From contig NZ_MDFM01000011.1 in NCBI RefSeq assembly GCF_002939985.1, forward strand, positions 1 to 64,000: a stretch of DNA of 64,000 nucleotides, in the 5' to 3' direction. The notes under the pieces are model-generated. The model made no database searches. It was not told the origin of the DNA and saw nothing but the letters and a program-made list of their open reading frames with translations. Position numbers and translations under genes: made by a program. Shown piece after piece: positions 51,566 through 62,889 of the stretch (its first letter is position 1; each line of letters begins with the position of its first letter). The DNA comes from Xanthomonas hortorum pv. cynarae. GTDB lineage: Bacteria; Pseudomonadota; Gammaproteobacteria; Xanthomonadales; Xanthomonadaceae.

Positions 51566-52333
51566 GTGACCACCCAGCTCAGCGTCAACGTCAACAAGAT
51601 CGCAGTGCTGCGCAATTCGCGCGGCGGGCACGATCCGGATGTGGTGCAGGCTGCGCGCACCTGCATCGCAGCCGGCGCGCACGGCATCACCGTGCACCCG
51701 CGCCCGGACCAGCGGCATATCCGCGCCGACGACGTGCTGGCGCTGAGCGCGCTGACGCGCGAGCACGGCGTCGAATTCAATATCGAAGGCAATCCGTTCG
51801 CGCCACCGCGCGATGGTTATCCGGGACTGCTGGAGCTGTGTCGCCTCACGCGCCCCGAGCAGGTCACCCTGGTGCCCGATGGCGACGGGCAACTGACCTC
51901 CGACCACGGTTTCGATTTTGCGCAAGACCCCGCACAGCTCGCCGCACTGATTGCCTCGTTCAAGGCGATTGGTGCGCGCGTCAGTTTGTTTGTCGATGCC
52001 GGTAATGCCGAGATCGCTCAAGCGGCAGTGCTTGGTGCAGATCGCATCGAGTTGTACACCGGCCCGTATGCGCAGGCGCATCTGAGCGGGCAGCCAGACG
52101 CTGCATTCGCGCTGTTTGCCGGCGCCGCGCAACGTGCCAGCGCCGCAGGTCTGGGCATCAATGCCGGGCATGATCTGTCGCAGGACAACCTTGGCGATTT
52201 TCTCAACGCCGTCCCCGGCGTGCTCGAAGTCTCGATCGGCCACGCGCTGATCAGCGAAGCCTTGTATCGAGGTCTGGATGCGACTGTGCGTGCGTATCTG
52301 GAGATATTGCGCAGCGCGTCGGCTAGCGTTTGA
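51566..52333 (+). CDS. pdxJ: Pyridoxine 5'-phosphate synthase
   Basis: 255 residues with a GTG start. It condenses 1-deoxyxylulose 5-phosphate with 3-amino-2-oxopropyl phosphate to form pyridoxine 5'-phosphate, the last step of the DXP-dependent vitamin B6 pathway. Family blocks: [65 protein letters not shown] and [15 protein letters not shown]. It is a cytosolic TIM barrel and forms octamers. Lies just beyond the TonB locus, convergent to it. Confidence 0.96.
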   Translation: MTTQLSVNVNKIAVLRNSRGGHDPDVVQAARTCIAAGAHGITVHPRPDQRHIRADDVLALSALTREHGVEFNIEGNPFAPPRDGYPGLLELCRLTRPEQVTLVPDGDGQLTSDHGFDFAQDPAQLAALIASFKAIGARVSLFVDAGNAEIAQAAVLGADRIELYTGPYAQAHLSGQPDAAFALFAGAAQRASAAGLGINAGHDLSQDNLGDFLNAVPGVLEVSIGHALISEALYRGLDATVRAYLEILRSASASV

Positions 52334-52595
52334 GAGATTCAATCGTCTAAGCGCGTCTATCGAAGCAACGGCACTTACCGAAACACGTAGCTCGGCGGTG
52401 TTGAGGTCTTAGATAACACCGAATTCTCACATGCGGTCCAGACGCCTGATGGCGCCGGCCGCTGCGTTTTGTCGTTTTTCTCGGTTGCTTTAAGGCAGCT
52501 GCACGTTATGCATCCCATTACTCGCAACGGAGCAGAGTTTTTCTGCCCCGTTGCGCTATTTACTGCACCATTTACTTCAGTAGTAACTGCATTAT

Positions 52596-52680
52596 CTACT
52601 GCATAAAACCGATGCGATCGGCCTGCGCGTTCTTCACCGCAGCCAATACCTTGGCCATCACTGAATACTCCGCATCTGCA
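52596..52680 (-). pseudogene. Relic of an exbD 3' end
   Basis: Minus-strand translation [27 protein letters not shown]-stop lines up residue for residue with the last 26 codons of ExbD2 ([26 protein letters not shown]). Upstream of it homology stops. It lies beyond the terminator of the exb operon, so it is a remnant of a tandem exbD copy or duplication debris. Confidence 0.8.
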
Positions 52681-52748
52681 CTGGCCGCAGTGCAAAAACA
52701 ATGCTCGACCAGCAAGCCGAAGCGTCGCGCTGCGAATCGATCACGCTT

Positions 52749-52778
52749 AAAAAAACGCCACCGTTTCCGGTGGCGTTT
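52749..52778 (-). terminator. Rho-independent terminator of tonB-exbB-exbD locus
   Basis: On the minus strand CAAACGCCACCGG / CGGTGGCGTTTTTTT gives a stem of about 9-10 bp followed by seven T residues, 41 bases after the exbD2 stop. Confidence 0.85.
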
Positions 52779-52819
52779 GCAGTCGCGTCATGACTGTTGT
52801 GTTGCGGTCTTGCGATGTC

Positions 52820-53230
52820 TTACTGCATGAAGCCGATTTTCTTCATCTGCGAGTTCTTTGCCGCAGCCAGGACTTTGGCCATCACCTCGTACTCCGCGTC
52901 CTGGTTCGCATCGATGCGCAGTTCCGGCTGGTTGGTCGGATCGCTGGCGATCACTTCTTCCATCTTCTGCTGCAACTGAGCCACCGGCACTGGACTGTTG
53001 TTCCAGAACACCTGGTTGCTGGCGTCGATCCGCAACTCGATCGGCGGCGGCGGTTCGGTCGTCTGCGGTGGCGGGTTGAGCACCCGCTGCGGCAGATCCA
53101 CGGCGATCGGGTAGGTCATGATCGGCGCGGTCACGATGAAGATGATCAGCAGCACCAACATCACGTCCACCAGGGGCGTGACGTTGATGTCGGCCATCGG
53201 GCCACGGTTTCCACCGGTACTGAATGCCAT
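52820..53230 (-). CDS. exbD2: TonB-system proton-motive subunit ExbD2
   Basis: 136 residues: one N-terminal transmembrane helix ([24 protein letters not shown] with the proton-pathway Asp in VDVML) and a periplasmic C-terminal domain rich in Pro ([14 protein letters not shown]). ExbD partners ExbB to energise TonB. Last gene of the cluster, 3 bp after exbD1. In Xanthomonas ExbD2 is dispensable for iron uptake but linked to pathogenicity responses; that is prior knowledge, not visible here. Confidence 0.93.
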   Translation of the reverse strand: MAFSTGGNRGPMADINVTPLVDVMLVLLIIFIVTAPIMTYPIAVDLPQRVLNPPPQTTEPPPPIELRIDASNQVFWNNSPVPVAQLQQKMEEVIASDPTNQPELRIDANQDAEYEVMAKVLAAAKNSQMKKIGFMQ

Positions 53231-53233
53231 GGC

Positions 53234-53656
53234 TTACTGCCCCTTCTCTTTGGTCGCGACGAAGCCGATGTCCAACATGCCCTGACCCTGCGCGATCTTG
53301 GTGATCTCGTTGATCGTACGCATCTTGGTCGTGCGGTCGCCACGCAGGTTGAGCGGCGGTTGCGGTGTCTGCTGTGCGGCGGTGGACAGGCGCGACTCCA
53401 AGGCTTCCTTGGAGACCGGCTCGTCGTTCCAGTACAGCGACCCGTCTTCCTTGACGGCCAGGGTGATCGGCGCGGCACGTTTCTCCGGCTCTTCCTTCTG
53501 GACCAGGTTGGCCTCGGGCAGCTCCACCTTGACCTTATGGGACATCAGCGGTGCCGTAATGATGAAGATGATCAGCAGCACCAACATCACGTCCACGAGG
53601 GGCGTCACATTGATGTCGGCCATCGGGCCACCGCTGTTTCCACTACTGAAGGCCAT
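53234..53656 (-). CDS. exbD1: TonB-system proton-motive subunit ExbD1
   Basis: 140 residues; same architecture as its downstream paralogue ([29 protein letters not shown], then periplasmic domain with PITLAVKEDGSLYWNDEPV). The first 45 residues of the two ExbDs are almost identical and the C-terminal halves differ, suggesting separate interaction surfaces. Acts in the inner membrane with ExbB and TonB. Confidence 0.94.
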   Translation of the reverse strand: MAFSSGNSGGPMADINVTPLVDVMLVLLIIFIITAPLMSHKVKVELPEANLVQKEEPEKRAAPITLAVKEDGSLYWNDEPVSKEALESRLSTAAQQTPQPPLNLRGDRTTKMRTINEITKIAQGQGMLDIGFVATKEKGQ

Positions 53657-53701
53657 AACGGGCTCCGTCTAAATCGTTGCGAAGTCGTTCTTTACTACGG
53701 A

Positions 53702-54466
53702 TTAGCGAACGCGCGAACCAGTGGCGAAGAAGTCGTGCAGGTCGTGAGCGAAGGTGTCGAACTTGGCGATCACCGAGCTGTTGACCTTGGAGAAGAAGTT
53801 GAACGCGAACACCGCCGGGATAGCGACGAACAGACCGATCGCGGTCATGATCAGCGCTTCACCCACCGGGCCGGCAACGGCGTCGATGGAAGCCGAACCG
53901 GTTGCACCGATCTTGATCAGCGCGCCGTAGATGCCCCACACGGTACCGAGCAGACCGACGAACGGTGCGGTCGCACCGACGGTGGCGAGCAGGGTCATGC
54001 CGGACTGCAGACGGGTGCTTTCGCGGGTCACGGCCTGACGCAGGGCGCGATCGACGAACTCGGAACGGCTCAGGCTCTCGCCCAGACCGCCGGCGCTGGT
54101 GCCTTCGGCACGCTGGTGGTGAGCGGCAGCCTGGGCTGCGTCCAGCGCGATCTTGGAGAACGGCTCGGAAGCGGGCTGCTCTTCCATGGCGCGGATGGCG
54201 TCCTGTGCATTCGGGGCATCCCAGAACGCGGTGGTGACGCGGTCAGCCGCGCTCTTCAGACGGGTGGCGCGGAAAATGTTGATGACGGTCCAGTACCAGG
54301 AGGCAGCGGACATGGCGATCAGGGTGATCAGAACGACCCAGGACACGGCGAAGTCGCCGGGCTGAGAGGTCATTTCGGTGATCAGATGCTCGAAGCCCAT
54401 CTGCGAAAGAGCGGCCGACGGATTGGAGCCCCCTGCAGCGGCGGCGATAAAGAATTCCTGCAGCAT
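53702..54466 (-). CDS. exbB: TonB-system proton channel subunit ExbB
   Basis: 254 residues, MotA/TolQ/ExbB family. Three membrane helices: VSWVVLITLIAMSAASWYWTVINIF, then after a long cytoplasmic loop MTLLATVGATAPFVGLLGTVWGIYGALI, and GPVGEALIMTAIGLFVAIPAVFAFNFF with the conserved Thr/Glu-lined channel. It forms the pentameric proton channel that energises TonB. Between tonB and exbD1. Confidence 0.95.
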   Translation of the reverse strand: MLQEFFIAAAAGGSNPSAALSQMGFEHLITEMTSQPGDFAVSWVVLITLIAMSAASWYWTVINIFRATRLKSAADRVTTAFWDAPNAQDAIRAMEEQPASEPFSKIALDAAQAAAHHQRAEGTSAGGLGESLSRSEFVDRALRQAVTRESTRLQSGMTLLATVGATAPFVGLLGTVWGIYGALIKIGATGSASIDAVAGPVGEALIMTAIGLFVAIPAVFAFNFFSKVNSSVIAKFDTFAHDLHDFFATGSRVR

Positions 54467-54550
54467 GACGCTTACCTTTGTTGTGTGTGGTGATGAAGGG
54501 TGGAGCGAAAGGAAGACAGGATCCTGGGCCGGCCGTAGCCGGCCCGTGGA

Positions 54551-55222
54551 TCAGTTCAGAGCAAAGTTGACCGGGACGCGGACACGTCCGGCGGCTTTCT
54601 GCCCGTTGACAGTGGAAGCATTGAACTTCCACTTGCGTGCTGCGTCCATCGCGGCACGGTCAAGGTCGCGGTTGCGGCTGGACTTTTCGACCGACACATT
54701 GGTCACGTTGCCGCTTGCATCCACATCCACGATCAGGATGACCTCACCTTGTACACCGGCACGGAATGCAGCCGGCGGATACTTCGGCGGGTTCATGTTC
54801 TTGGACGAGATATCGACACTGGCGCCGATGTCATTCGGCGGTTGCGGCGGAGACGGTGGGCTCGGCGGCGTGACGATATCGCTGGGACGGGGTTCGGGAA
54901 CGTCGACTACCGGAGCTTCCGGCGGCGGCGGAACCGGTGACGGCTTCGGCGGCGACAGATTCTTGACCGGCGGCGGCGGCTTGTCTTCCGGCGGTGGCGG
55001 CGGCGGCGGCGGCGGGGGAGGAGGCGGTGCATCCACCAAGGTGACCATGGTGGTGCGCTCCTTCTCAGCCGGAGCCTTCGGCGCCACTGCAGGGATCAGC
55101 AACATCATCAGTGCAGTGAGGTGCAAAGCAATTACAAACGCGATGCCGATAATGCGGGCCCAGCTCAGACCCTGGTTCCCGGCATCATAGTCATGCCTGT
55201 GGATAACGAGTTGTTCCGTCAT
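54551..55222 (-). CDS. tonB: TonB energy transducer
   Basis: 223 residues. A single N-terminal anchor (IIGIAFVIALHLTALMMLLIPAV, with the conserved His), then an extreme Pro-rich spacer (13 consecutive prolines, then EDKPPPPVK) that spans the periplasm, and a C-terminal domain KNMNPPKYPPAAFRAGVQGEVILIVDVDASGNVTNVSV...WKFNASTVNG that binds TonB boxes of outer-membrane receptors. The first gene of tonB-exbB-exbD1-exbD2. A perfect DnaA-box-like TGTGGATAA occurs at 55198 in the coding region. Confidence 0.95.
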   Translation of the reverse strand: MTEQLVIHRHDYDAGNQGLSWARIIGIAFVIALHLTALMMLLIPAVAPKAPAEKERTTMVTLVDAPPPPPPPPPPPPPEDKPPPPVKNLSPPKPSPVPPPPEAPVVDVPEPRPSDIVTPPSPPSPPQPPNDIGASVDISSKNMNPPKYPPAAFRAGVQGEVILIVDVDASGNVTNVSVEKSSRNRDLDRAAMDAARKWKFNASTVNGQKAAGRVRVPVNFALN

Positions 55223-55375
55223 GCGCCAATGGCTCTTTCAGTGGGGGCCCCGGATCACGGTGATGATCCCCAGGTTTTCGGACGGCTTTGACACCGCAGG
55301 AACTCCCAAGCTTATACCAATCCCGAGTCCTGTAACCACTAAAAACACAGGGATTTCGGGGGTTTATTTTCTTTT

Positions 55376-56572
55376 TTACTTCAGGTTGATGATCTTCTTT
55401 GCGTCTTCAGGTTTTTTGACGCCTTTGGCGATCGCCTGCTGGGCAGCCTGCTTGGCTTCGGGGATACGCCCTTCCGAATGCAGCACCTTGGCCAGATTCA
55501 GATAGGTCTCGCCGTCCTTGGAAAGTGGTGCGGCTTTCTGCCAATTCTCGACTGCTTTGGGCACGTCCTCGCTGTAGTAATACGACTGCGCCAACGCGAG
55601 GTATGTCTGATAATCAGGCTTGAGGATGCCTTTTTGCATACCTTCGTTGATGACAGCGATGACGTCCTTTTCCTTGTTCTCGGTGTTGGCGTAGATCGAG
55701 TACAGCTGCTTGTACTCCTTCTCCTCGGTCAACTGCCCGGCAGCGCGCAGCTTGTCCATGACGGCTGCGGCCTTGTCCATCTGGTCGGCCTGCATATACA
55801 TGCTGGCCAGATTGAGCTGGGCCTTTTTGTCGTTCGGCGTCTTGGCGGCGATCGCCTCGGCGGTCGCGACGGCCTCGCCGGTCTGGCCGGCCTCGGCGTA
55901 GGCAGCCATCAACAACTGGTTCCACGTGTCCTTCGGCTCGGGCGAGGCGGCGATGGCCTGCTTCAGCACCGGAATCGCCTCCTTGTACCGCTCGGCCTGA
56001 TACAGCGCCTGGCCCTTGAGGATCAGATCTTCCGGGCGCTGCGACTTGCTTTCGTCCAGGTACTTGTCCAGCGTGGCCAGGCCCTCGGCCTGCTGGTCGT
56101 CCTGCATCTGCAACTGCGCCAGCATCAGCATCGACTGGAACTGGCCGTTGTTGTCCAGCGCATTCAGACCGATCGCCTGCTGCAGGTATTTCTTGGCAGC
56201 GGCGGTGTCGTCGGTGTTGTACGCAGCATGTGCAGCAAGCTGCGCGGCCAGCGCCTTGTCGGCTTCATTGGCAGCGGAATTGGCCAGGATTTCATCGGCC
56301 TGGGTACGCACGCCAGGGTAGTCCTCGCCCTTGTTGAAGGTTTCGATCAGCTTCTGCAGCTTGCTGCCCAGCTTGGACGAGGGCTTGATCGTCGGCGCGG
56401 CGCGGGTGGACTGCGGGTACAGCTCTTCGGCCTTGCCGCTGCTCTTGGACTTGCGGCTGGCACGCTCGGACGAGCGATCCGACTGCGCGACCGCATCGGC
56501 GACGACAGCCCCGCCCAGCGACGCGGCGATGAACAGGGACAACAGGGCTTGCTTGCGCTTGAGCAGTTTCAT
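55376..56572 (-). CDS. TonB-locus-associated tetratricopeptide repeat protein, exported
   Basis: 398 residues with signal peptide ALLSLFIAASLGGAVVADAVAQS, a Ser/Lys-rich linker, then about eight TPR-like helix pairs (for example QMQDDQQAEGLATLDKYLDES, ALYQAERYKEAIPVLKQAIA, AQSYYYSEDVPKAVENWQKAA, KVLHSEGRIPEAKQAAQQAI). A periplasmic scaffold rather than an enzyme. It lies upstream of tonB in the same direction, separated by about 150 bp, a conserved placement that suggests a role with the TonB system. Confidence 0.82.
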   Translation of the reverse strand: MKLLKRKQALLSLFIAASLGGAVVADAVAQSDRSSERASRKSKSSGKAEELYPQSTRAAPTIKPSSKLGSKLQKLIETFNKGEDYPGVRTQADEILANSAANEADKALAAQLAAHAAYNTDDTAAAKKYLQQAIGLNALDNNGQFQSMLMLAQLQMQDDQQAEGLATLDKYLDESKSQRPEDLILKGQALYQAERYKEAIPVLKQAIAASPEPKDTWNQLLMAAYAEAGQTGEAVATAEAIAAKTPNDKKAQLNLASMYMQADQMDKAAAVMDKLRAAGQLTEEKEYKQLYSIYANTENKEKDVIAVINEGMQKGILKPDYQTYLALAQSYYYSEDVPKAVENWQKAAPLSKDGETYLNLAKVLHSEGRIPEAKQAAQQAIAKGVKKPEDAKKIINLK

Positions 56573-56724
56573 GATTCACCTCGGACGAGCCGCCGTCGGG
56601 CGGTACGAAAAGCGGAATGGAAGCTGTACGAAAAATCTGAGCCGGCAAACTTAGCAGAAAGTCTCAGTTCCCGAAAACGGTTTCCATGCTGTGTTGCGAT
56701 ATTCGGTACGTATCAGGGGCGGTT

Positions 56725-57531
56725 TCAGCCACAGCGTGGCGCCCGGCCGTCTTGTCGCGCCTGCTTGTAGACCGGCTCGAGCTGATTGACGTCGGCCTGC
56801 AGTTCGCGGATGCGATTGGCCGGATCGGGGTGAGTGGACAGCCATTGCGGCTGGCGGTTGCCACTGGCGGCCATCATGTTCTGCCACAGCGTCACCGCCT
56901 GGGCAGGGTCGAAGCCGGCCTGCGCCATCAGGCGTTGTCCGACCACGTCGGCCTCGCTCTCCTGGGTACGCGAGCCGGGCAGCAGGAACACCGTCTGCGC
57001 AGTCATGCCGCCGACCTGGTTCACCGCGCTGGCCGCGCCATCGCCGTAGGCCGCGCCAGCCAGCGCGCCGATGATGCCCAGGCCGGTCTGCGCGCCGAGC
57101 TGGCGGGTGATGCGCTCTTCGTGGTGGCGCGAGATCACATGCCCGATTTCATGACCGAGCACGGCGGCCAGCTGATCCTGGGTCTTGGCGACGGTGAAGA
57201 TACCGGTGTTCACGCCGACCTTGCCGCCGGGCAGCGCGAACGCATTGGCTTCGTCGTCGACGAACAGCGCGGTTTCCCAGCGGGTTTCGCGCCATTGCGG
57301 CGGCAATTGCGCCACCAGCGCATTGACCACGCACTGCACGTAGGCGTTCTGCTTGCCGTCGGTGCTGACCTTTTCCTTGGCCTTGGTCTGCGCAAACGAC
57401 TCCGCGCCAAGCTTGTCGAGTTGGTCTTGCGTGACGCCTCCCACCACCTGTCGGCGGCCGGTCGGCGAAGTTGTGGTGGCACATGCCGTCAGCGTAAGGA
57501 CGGCAACAACGATCAACAGCCTGGCTTTCAT
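56725..57531 (-). CDS. M48-family zinc metalloprotease lipoprotein
   Basis: 268 residues with lipobox LTAC (C17). The zinc site is H127-E-I-G-H131 in AVLGHEIGHVISRHHEER; the third ligand is probably E214 in GSRTQESEADVVG. FALPGGKVGVNTGIF and the C-terminal LSTHPDPANRIRELQ complete the LoiP/YcaL-type (Oma1/HtpX-like) signature. Membrane-tethered in the periplasm, it degrades misfolded outer-membrane proteins. Confidence 0.93.
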   Translation of the reverse strand: MKARLLIVVAVLTLTACATTTSPTGRRQVVGGVTQDQLDKLGAESFAQTKAKEKVSTDGKQNAYVQCVVNALVAQLPPQWRETRWETALFVDDEANAFALPGGKVGVNTGIFTVAKTQDQLAAVLGHEIGHVISRHHEERITRQLGAQTGLGIIGALAGAAYGDGAASAVNQVGGMTAQTVFLLPGSRTQESEADVVGQRLMAQAGFDPAQAVTLWQNMMAASGNRQPQWLSTHPDPANRIRELQADVNQLEPVYKQARQDGRAPRCG

Positions 57532-57593
57532 TCATTCCCCCTGGAACCCTGTGGGCATTTTGGCAGGCTCGTCTTAACTTTTCGTCAAACGGG

Positions 57594-58430
57594 TCAGCCG
57601 ACCCCGAAAAAGTACAGCGCGGCCAGGGCCGTGGCGTTGTTGATGCCGTGCGCGGCGATGGGTGCCCACAGGGTGCCGGTGCGCCAATACAGCCATGCAA
57701 ATGCTGCACCCATGCTGCCGTAGATCAACCACAACTGGGCGATGGCGGCCGGGCCGTTGCCGCTGATGCCGGGCACTTCATGCACCAGCGCGAAGATCGC
57801 GCTGCTCAGCGCGATGCCCAGCCACGGTCGCCCGGCGGCCAGCAGGCGACCGAACAGCACGCGCCGGAACAGCAATTCCTCGTACGCCGGGGCGATGGCC
57901 ACCGCGAACAGCACCAAGGCCAGCGGCCATTGCTTGATCGCTTCTTCCATCAGCGGCAGGTTGGTCGGCACCGGTTTGATGCCCAGCGCCGATGCCGCGA
58001 CGCTGACCAGATTGCTCAGCACGAATACGGAGACGGCGATCAGGCCGGTCCAGCCCCAGGTCGAGGCACGCCGCGTGGCGGCACGCGAGGCGGCCTGTTC
58101 GCCAGCGGTGGCCCGGCGACGCCAGTAGTACAGCAGCACCGCCGGCGTGGCGGTGCTGACCAGCGCGGTGAGCAACTGCGCCATCACGCCGGGTTGGCCG
58201 ATCGCGGCCATGATCTGCGCGGAGGAGGGCGTCAGGCCCTGCGCTTTGGCCGCCTGTACATGGCTGAAGCCGCGTACCGCTCCCCATAGCGCAAAGCCGG
58301 CCACGCTGAGCGTGAGCAGCAGGCCGGTGGCGATCAGTACGTCGATCCAGAAGCCGAGCAGTGCGGGAAACAACCGGGACTTGCCGGCAGCGGAGGCCGG
58401 AGCCGGGGTCGTTGGAGAATCTGCGCTCAT
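57594..58430 (-). CDS. CPBP family intramembrane metalloprotease
   Basis: 278 residues from the ATG at 58430 (MSADSPTTPAPASAAGKS); the longer frame upstream lacks coding character. About seven hydrophobic segments. Motif 1 is YEELLFRRVLFGRL (EExxxR), motif 2 FALVHEVPG and motif 3 the AHGINNA helix near the end: the glutamate and histidines are the metal ligands of the ABI/CAAX-prenyl-protease-like family. Substrate unknown. Follows gyrB in the same direction. Confidence 0.88.
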   Translation of the reverse strand: MSADSPTTPAPASAAGKSRLFPALLGFWIDVLIATGLLLTLSVAGFALWGAVRGFSHVQAAKAQGLTPSSAQIMAAIGQPGVMAQLLTALVSTATPAVLLYYWRRRATAGEQAASRAATRRASTWGWTGLIAVSVFVLSNLVSVAASALGIKPVPTNLPLMEEAIKQWPLALVLFAVAIAPAYEELLFRRVLFGRLLAAGRPWLGIALSSAIFALVHEVPGISGNGPAAIAQLWLIYGSMGAAFAWLYWRTGTLWAPIAAHGINNATALAALYFFGVG

Positions 58431-58498
58431 CGTCGTCCTGCGAAAACCGCGCCCGCGCGGGCATCGCCGAGGCGACGCGCGCGCGTACGACGGAAGGC

Positions 58499-61024
<2,526 letters not shown>

Positions 61025-61057
61025 TTATACCAGTCGGCCCACGTGTGCCGTGGTTGC

Positions 61058-62164
61058 TTACTCCGACGCGGCTTGAACGGCGATTTGACCGTGTTCCACG
61101 TGGAACAGATGCAGCAGTTCGCCTGCGTCGGCAAGCCCCGGCGGTATTTCGGTCGCGGTGATGAGTACCTGCGCAGGCGCAGAGGCGAGCCGCTGCAAGA
61201 CGCGCGCCTGGTGGTGTCGATCCAGCTCAGAACCCAGATCGTCCAATGCAATCACCGGCCATTCGCCCCGTTCGTGGGCGAAATCTTCCGCCTGAGCCAG
61301 CAGACAGGCGAGGGCAGTCAGCTTGGCCTGGCCACGCGAAAGCGTATCCTTGCCCGGCAGCGCGTCGAATGCAGGCGTCCAGTCGGCGCGGTGCGGGCCT
61401 TGCGAGGTGTAGCCATTCTGGCGGTCGCGTTCCCGTGCCAACAGCAATGCATCGGCAAGCGACACCTCATGGCGCTTCCACCCCGGCGCGAACGTCAGCG
61501 CAGACAGCCCAAGCGAGGGGGCGATCGCGGTTGCAACAGGAATCAGACGTTCCTGCAGGCGATCCAGGTAGCGAAGGCGCCGCGACGTCAGGCTTTCACC
61601 GGATTCGGCGAGTTCGTGATCCCAGGCATCGAGCATGCGCGGTTGTGCACCTTGCTTGAGCAATGCGTTGCGCTGCTTGAGCGCACGTGCATAACGCCGC
61701 CATAGCGCCAGGAAGTCAGGTTCCACGTGGAACAAGCCCCAGTCTAGGAAGCGTCGGCGTGGTTCGCCACCGCCGCTGATCAACACATGGCTCCCCGGCT
61801 CGAACGTCACCACCGCCAGCGCGGCACATAACGATCCCAACTGCGCGACATCTTCCCCATCCAGCCGGCCGGTCCATTCCTGGCCGCTATGGCGCAGACC
61901 TGCGCGACGCGAGCGTTCGCTAGTCTCGCCGCTGCGCTCGCGCCATTCCACGAATACTTCCAGATCGTCGGCGCCTTGCTGGATCAGCCCATCGCGCACC
62001 CGCCCACGGAAACTGCGGCCATAGGCCATCAGATGCAGCGCCTCGAGCACGCTGGTCTTGCCGGCGCCGTTATCGCCGGTGAGCAAGTTCAAGGAACTGG
62101 CGGGATAAAGCTCGACGGTCTGGAAACGACGCAGTCGATGGATGGACAACCGCACAACGTGCAT
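61058..62164 (-). CDS. recF: DNA replication and repair protein RecF
   Basis: 368 residues. SMC-like ATPase: Walker A in [31 protein letters not shown] signature-like [21 protein letters not shown] and Walker [14 protein letters not shown]. Acts with RecO and RecR to load RecA at gaps. The coding sequence embeds two parS palindromes (61092 and 61719), both reading as FHVE on the protein. Lies between dnaN and gyrB in the usual order; 725 bp separate it from dnaN. Confidence 0.96.
   Translation of the reverse strand: MHVVRLSIHRLRRFQTVELYPASSLNLLTGDNGAGKTSVLEALHLMAYGRSFRGRVRDGLIQQGADDLEVFVEWRERSGETSERSRRAGLRHSGQEWTGRLDGEDVAQLGSLCAALAVVTFEPGSHVLISGGGEPRRRFLDWGLFHVEPDFLALWRRYARALKQRNALLKQGAQPRMLDAWDHELAESGESLTSRRLRYLDRLQERLIPVATAIAPSLGLSALTFAPGWKRHEVSLADALLLARERDRQNGYTSQGPHRADWTPAFDALPGKDTLSRGQAKLTALACLLAQAEDFAHERGEWPVIALDDLGSELDRHHQARVLQRLASAPAQVLITATEIPPGLADAGELLHLFHVEHGQIAVQAASE
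61092..61107. promoter_or_regulatory. parS-type centromere site within recF (site 1)
   Basis: TGTTCCACGTGGAACA, a perfect 16-bp palindrome identical to the parS consensus used by chromosomal ParB in gammaproteobacteria. It lies in recF near its 3' end. Confidence 0.85.
61719..61734. promoter_or_regulatory. parS-type site within recF (site 2)
   Basis: GGTTCCACGTGGAACA: the inner 14-bp GTTCCACGTGGAAC is a perfect palindrome, with one outer base different from the full consensus. Confidence 0.8.
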
Positions 62165-62279
62165 CGATCGGTTTGCTCTGAGCTAATCCGGCGTCCCGGT
62201 CGGGGCGCAGGATACGTGATCGCTGCCAGTTCCGTGCAAACGCCTGTGAAGGCCGGCCAGGGACAGGTAGGGGATAACG

Positions 62280-62288
62280 TGTGGATAA
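62280..62288 (-). promoter_or_regulatory. DnaA box, perfect
   Basis: TGTGGATAA, the reverse complement of TTATCCACA; one of a pair about 30 bases apart, upstream of recF. Confidence 0.8.
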
Positions 62289-62317
62289 GTTTGACGCTCA
62301 GGAGGGTCCTTCTGCTT

Positions 62318-62326
62318 ATCCACAGG
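62318..62326 (+). promoter_or_regulatory. DnaA box, perfect
   Basis: TTATCCACA on the plus strand, opposite in orientation to the box at 62280. A one-mismatch box (TGTGCATAA) follows at 62477-62485. Confidence 0.8.
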
Positions 62327-62839
62327 TTACAGGCCAGTAAACAGGGCTGAAAACACAGGGTTTCGCGACCTAAAACTACTTTTTAAACAAGCACTTAAGG
62401 TAGTTTTCGGCCAAATCTGGCCCTACCATCACCACCAAGCTCTTAAGTTATTTCTAGATTTAAAAGCAAAGCCATATGTGCATAAGTCAAAAACGCACTT
62501 GAAATGCCCACAAGATCAGACGATGGAAGACACCGGTTCGCCTCAGCCGCGGATGTTCCTGACACCCCAAACGTGAACTTGTTCAGATTTGAGGCGTAGG
62601 TGTCATCTTGCTCTTAACCGCGATTGGCCGACGGCGCGCCGCTACAGGCCGAGCACTGACTCCGTAAGCACGACCTCGACATCACCGTTGGCAGCCTCGC
62701 TTCAGAATGCGGTGCACAACCAATATCGGACAGGCACCCAGCTGCGACTCGGCAATGAAACGGGAATCACGGCAGAGCAAGACCCATTTGTTTTCGATAA
62801 ACCGATACAGCGTCGGTTTCAGTCTTGCTGCCCCCAAAC

Positions 62840-62865
62840 AAAAAAGCCCGGCAATGCCGGGCCCT
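62840..62865 (-). terminator. Rho-independent terminator of dnaN
   Basis: On the minus strand GCCCGGCATTGCCGGGC forms a hairpin followed by six T residues, about 25-50 bases after the dnaN stop. Confidence 0.85.
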
Positions 62866-62868
62866 TCG

Positions 62869-62884
62869 TGTTCCACGTGGAACG
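62869..62884. promoter_or_regulatory. parS-type site between dnaN and its terminator (site 3)
   Basis: TGTTCCACGTGGAACG, with the inner 14 bases perfectly palindromic, directly downstream of dnaN. Confidence 0.8.
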
Positions 62885-62889
62885 CAACG

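Larger units (their letters stand above)
52334..52819. other. Gap holding exbD relic and terminator
   Basis: A 486-bp convergent gap between pdxJ and the TonB locus. Besides the exbD relic and the terminator it holds one hairpin, CGCAACGGAGCAGAGTTTTT / CTGCCCCGTTGCG, around 52520-52555, which may terminate pdxJ. Confidence 0.55.
62165..62889. other. dnaN-recF intergenic region (725 bp)
   Basis: No gene. It contains two perfect DnaA boxes and one near box, an AT-rich stretch at about 62345-62480, the dnaN terminator and a parS site. This is an origin-type layout, with recF promoter elements also expected. Confidence 0.6.

Noticed and set aside
52375-52701. 108-codon minus-strand gene between pdxJ and exbD2
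   Set aside because: It overlaps the exbD relic in a different frame and has no recognisable family; the exbD homology explains part of the sequence better.
52790-54493. 567-codon plus-strand frame over the exb genes
   Set aside because: His/Asp/Gly-rich antisense shadow of exbB-exbD1-exbD2, all of which have clear family motifs on the minus strand.
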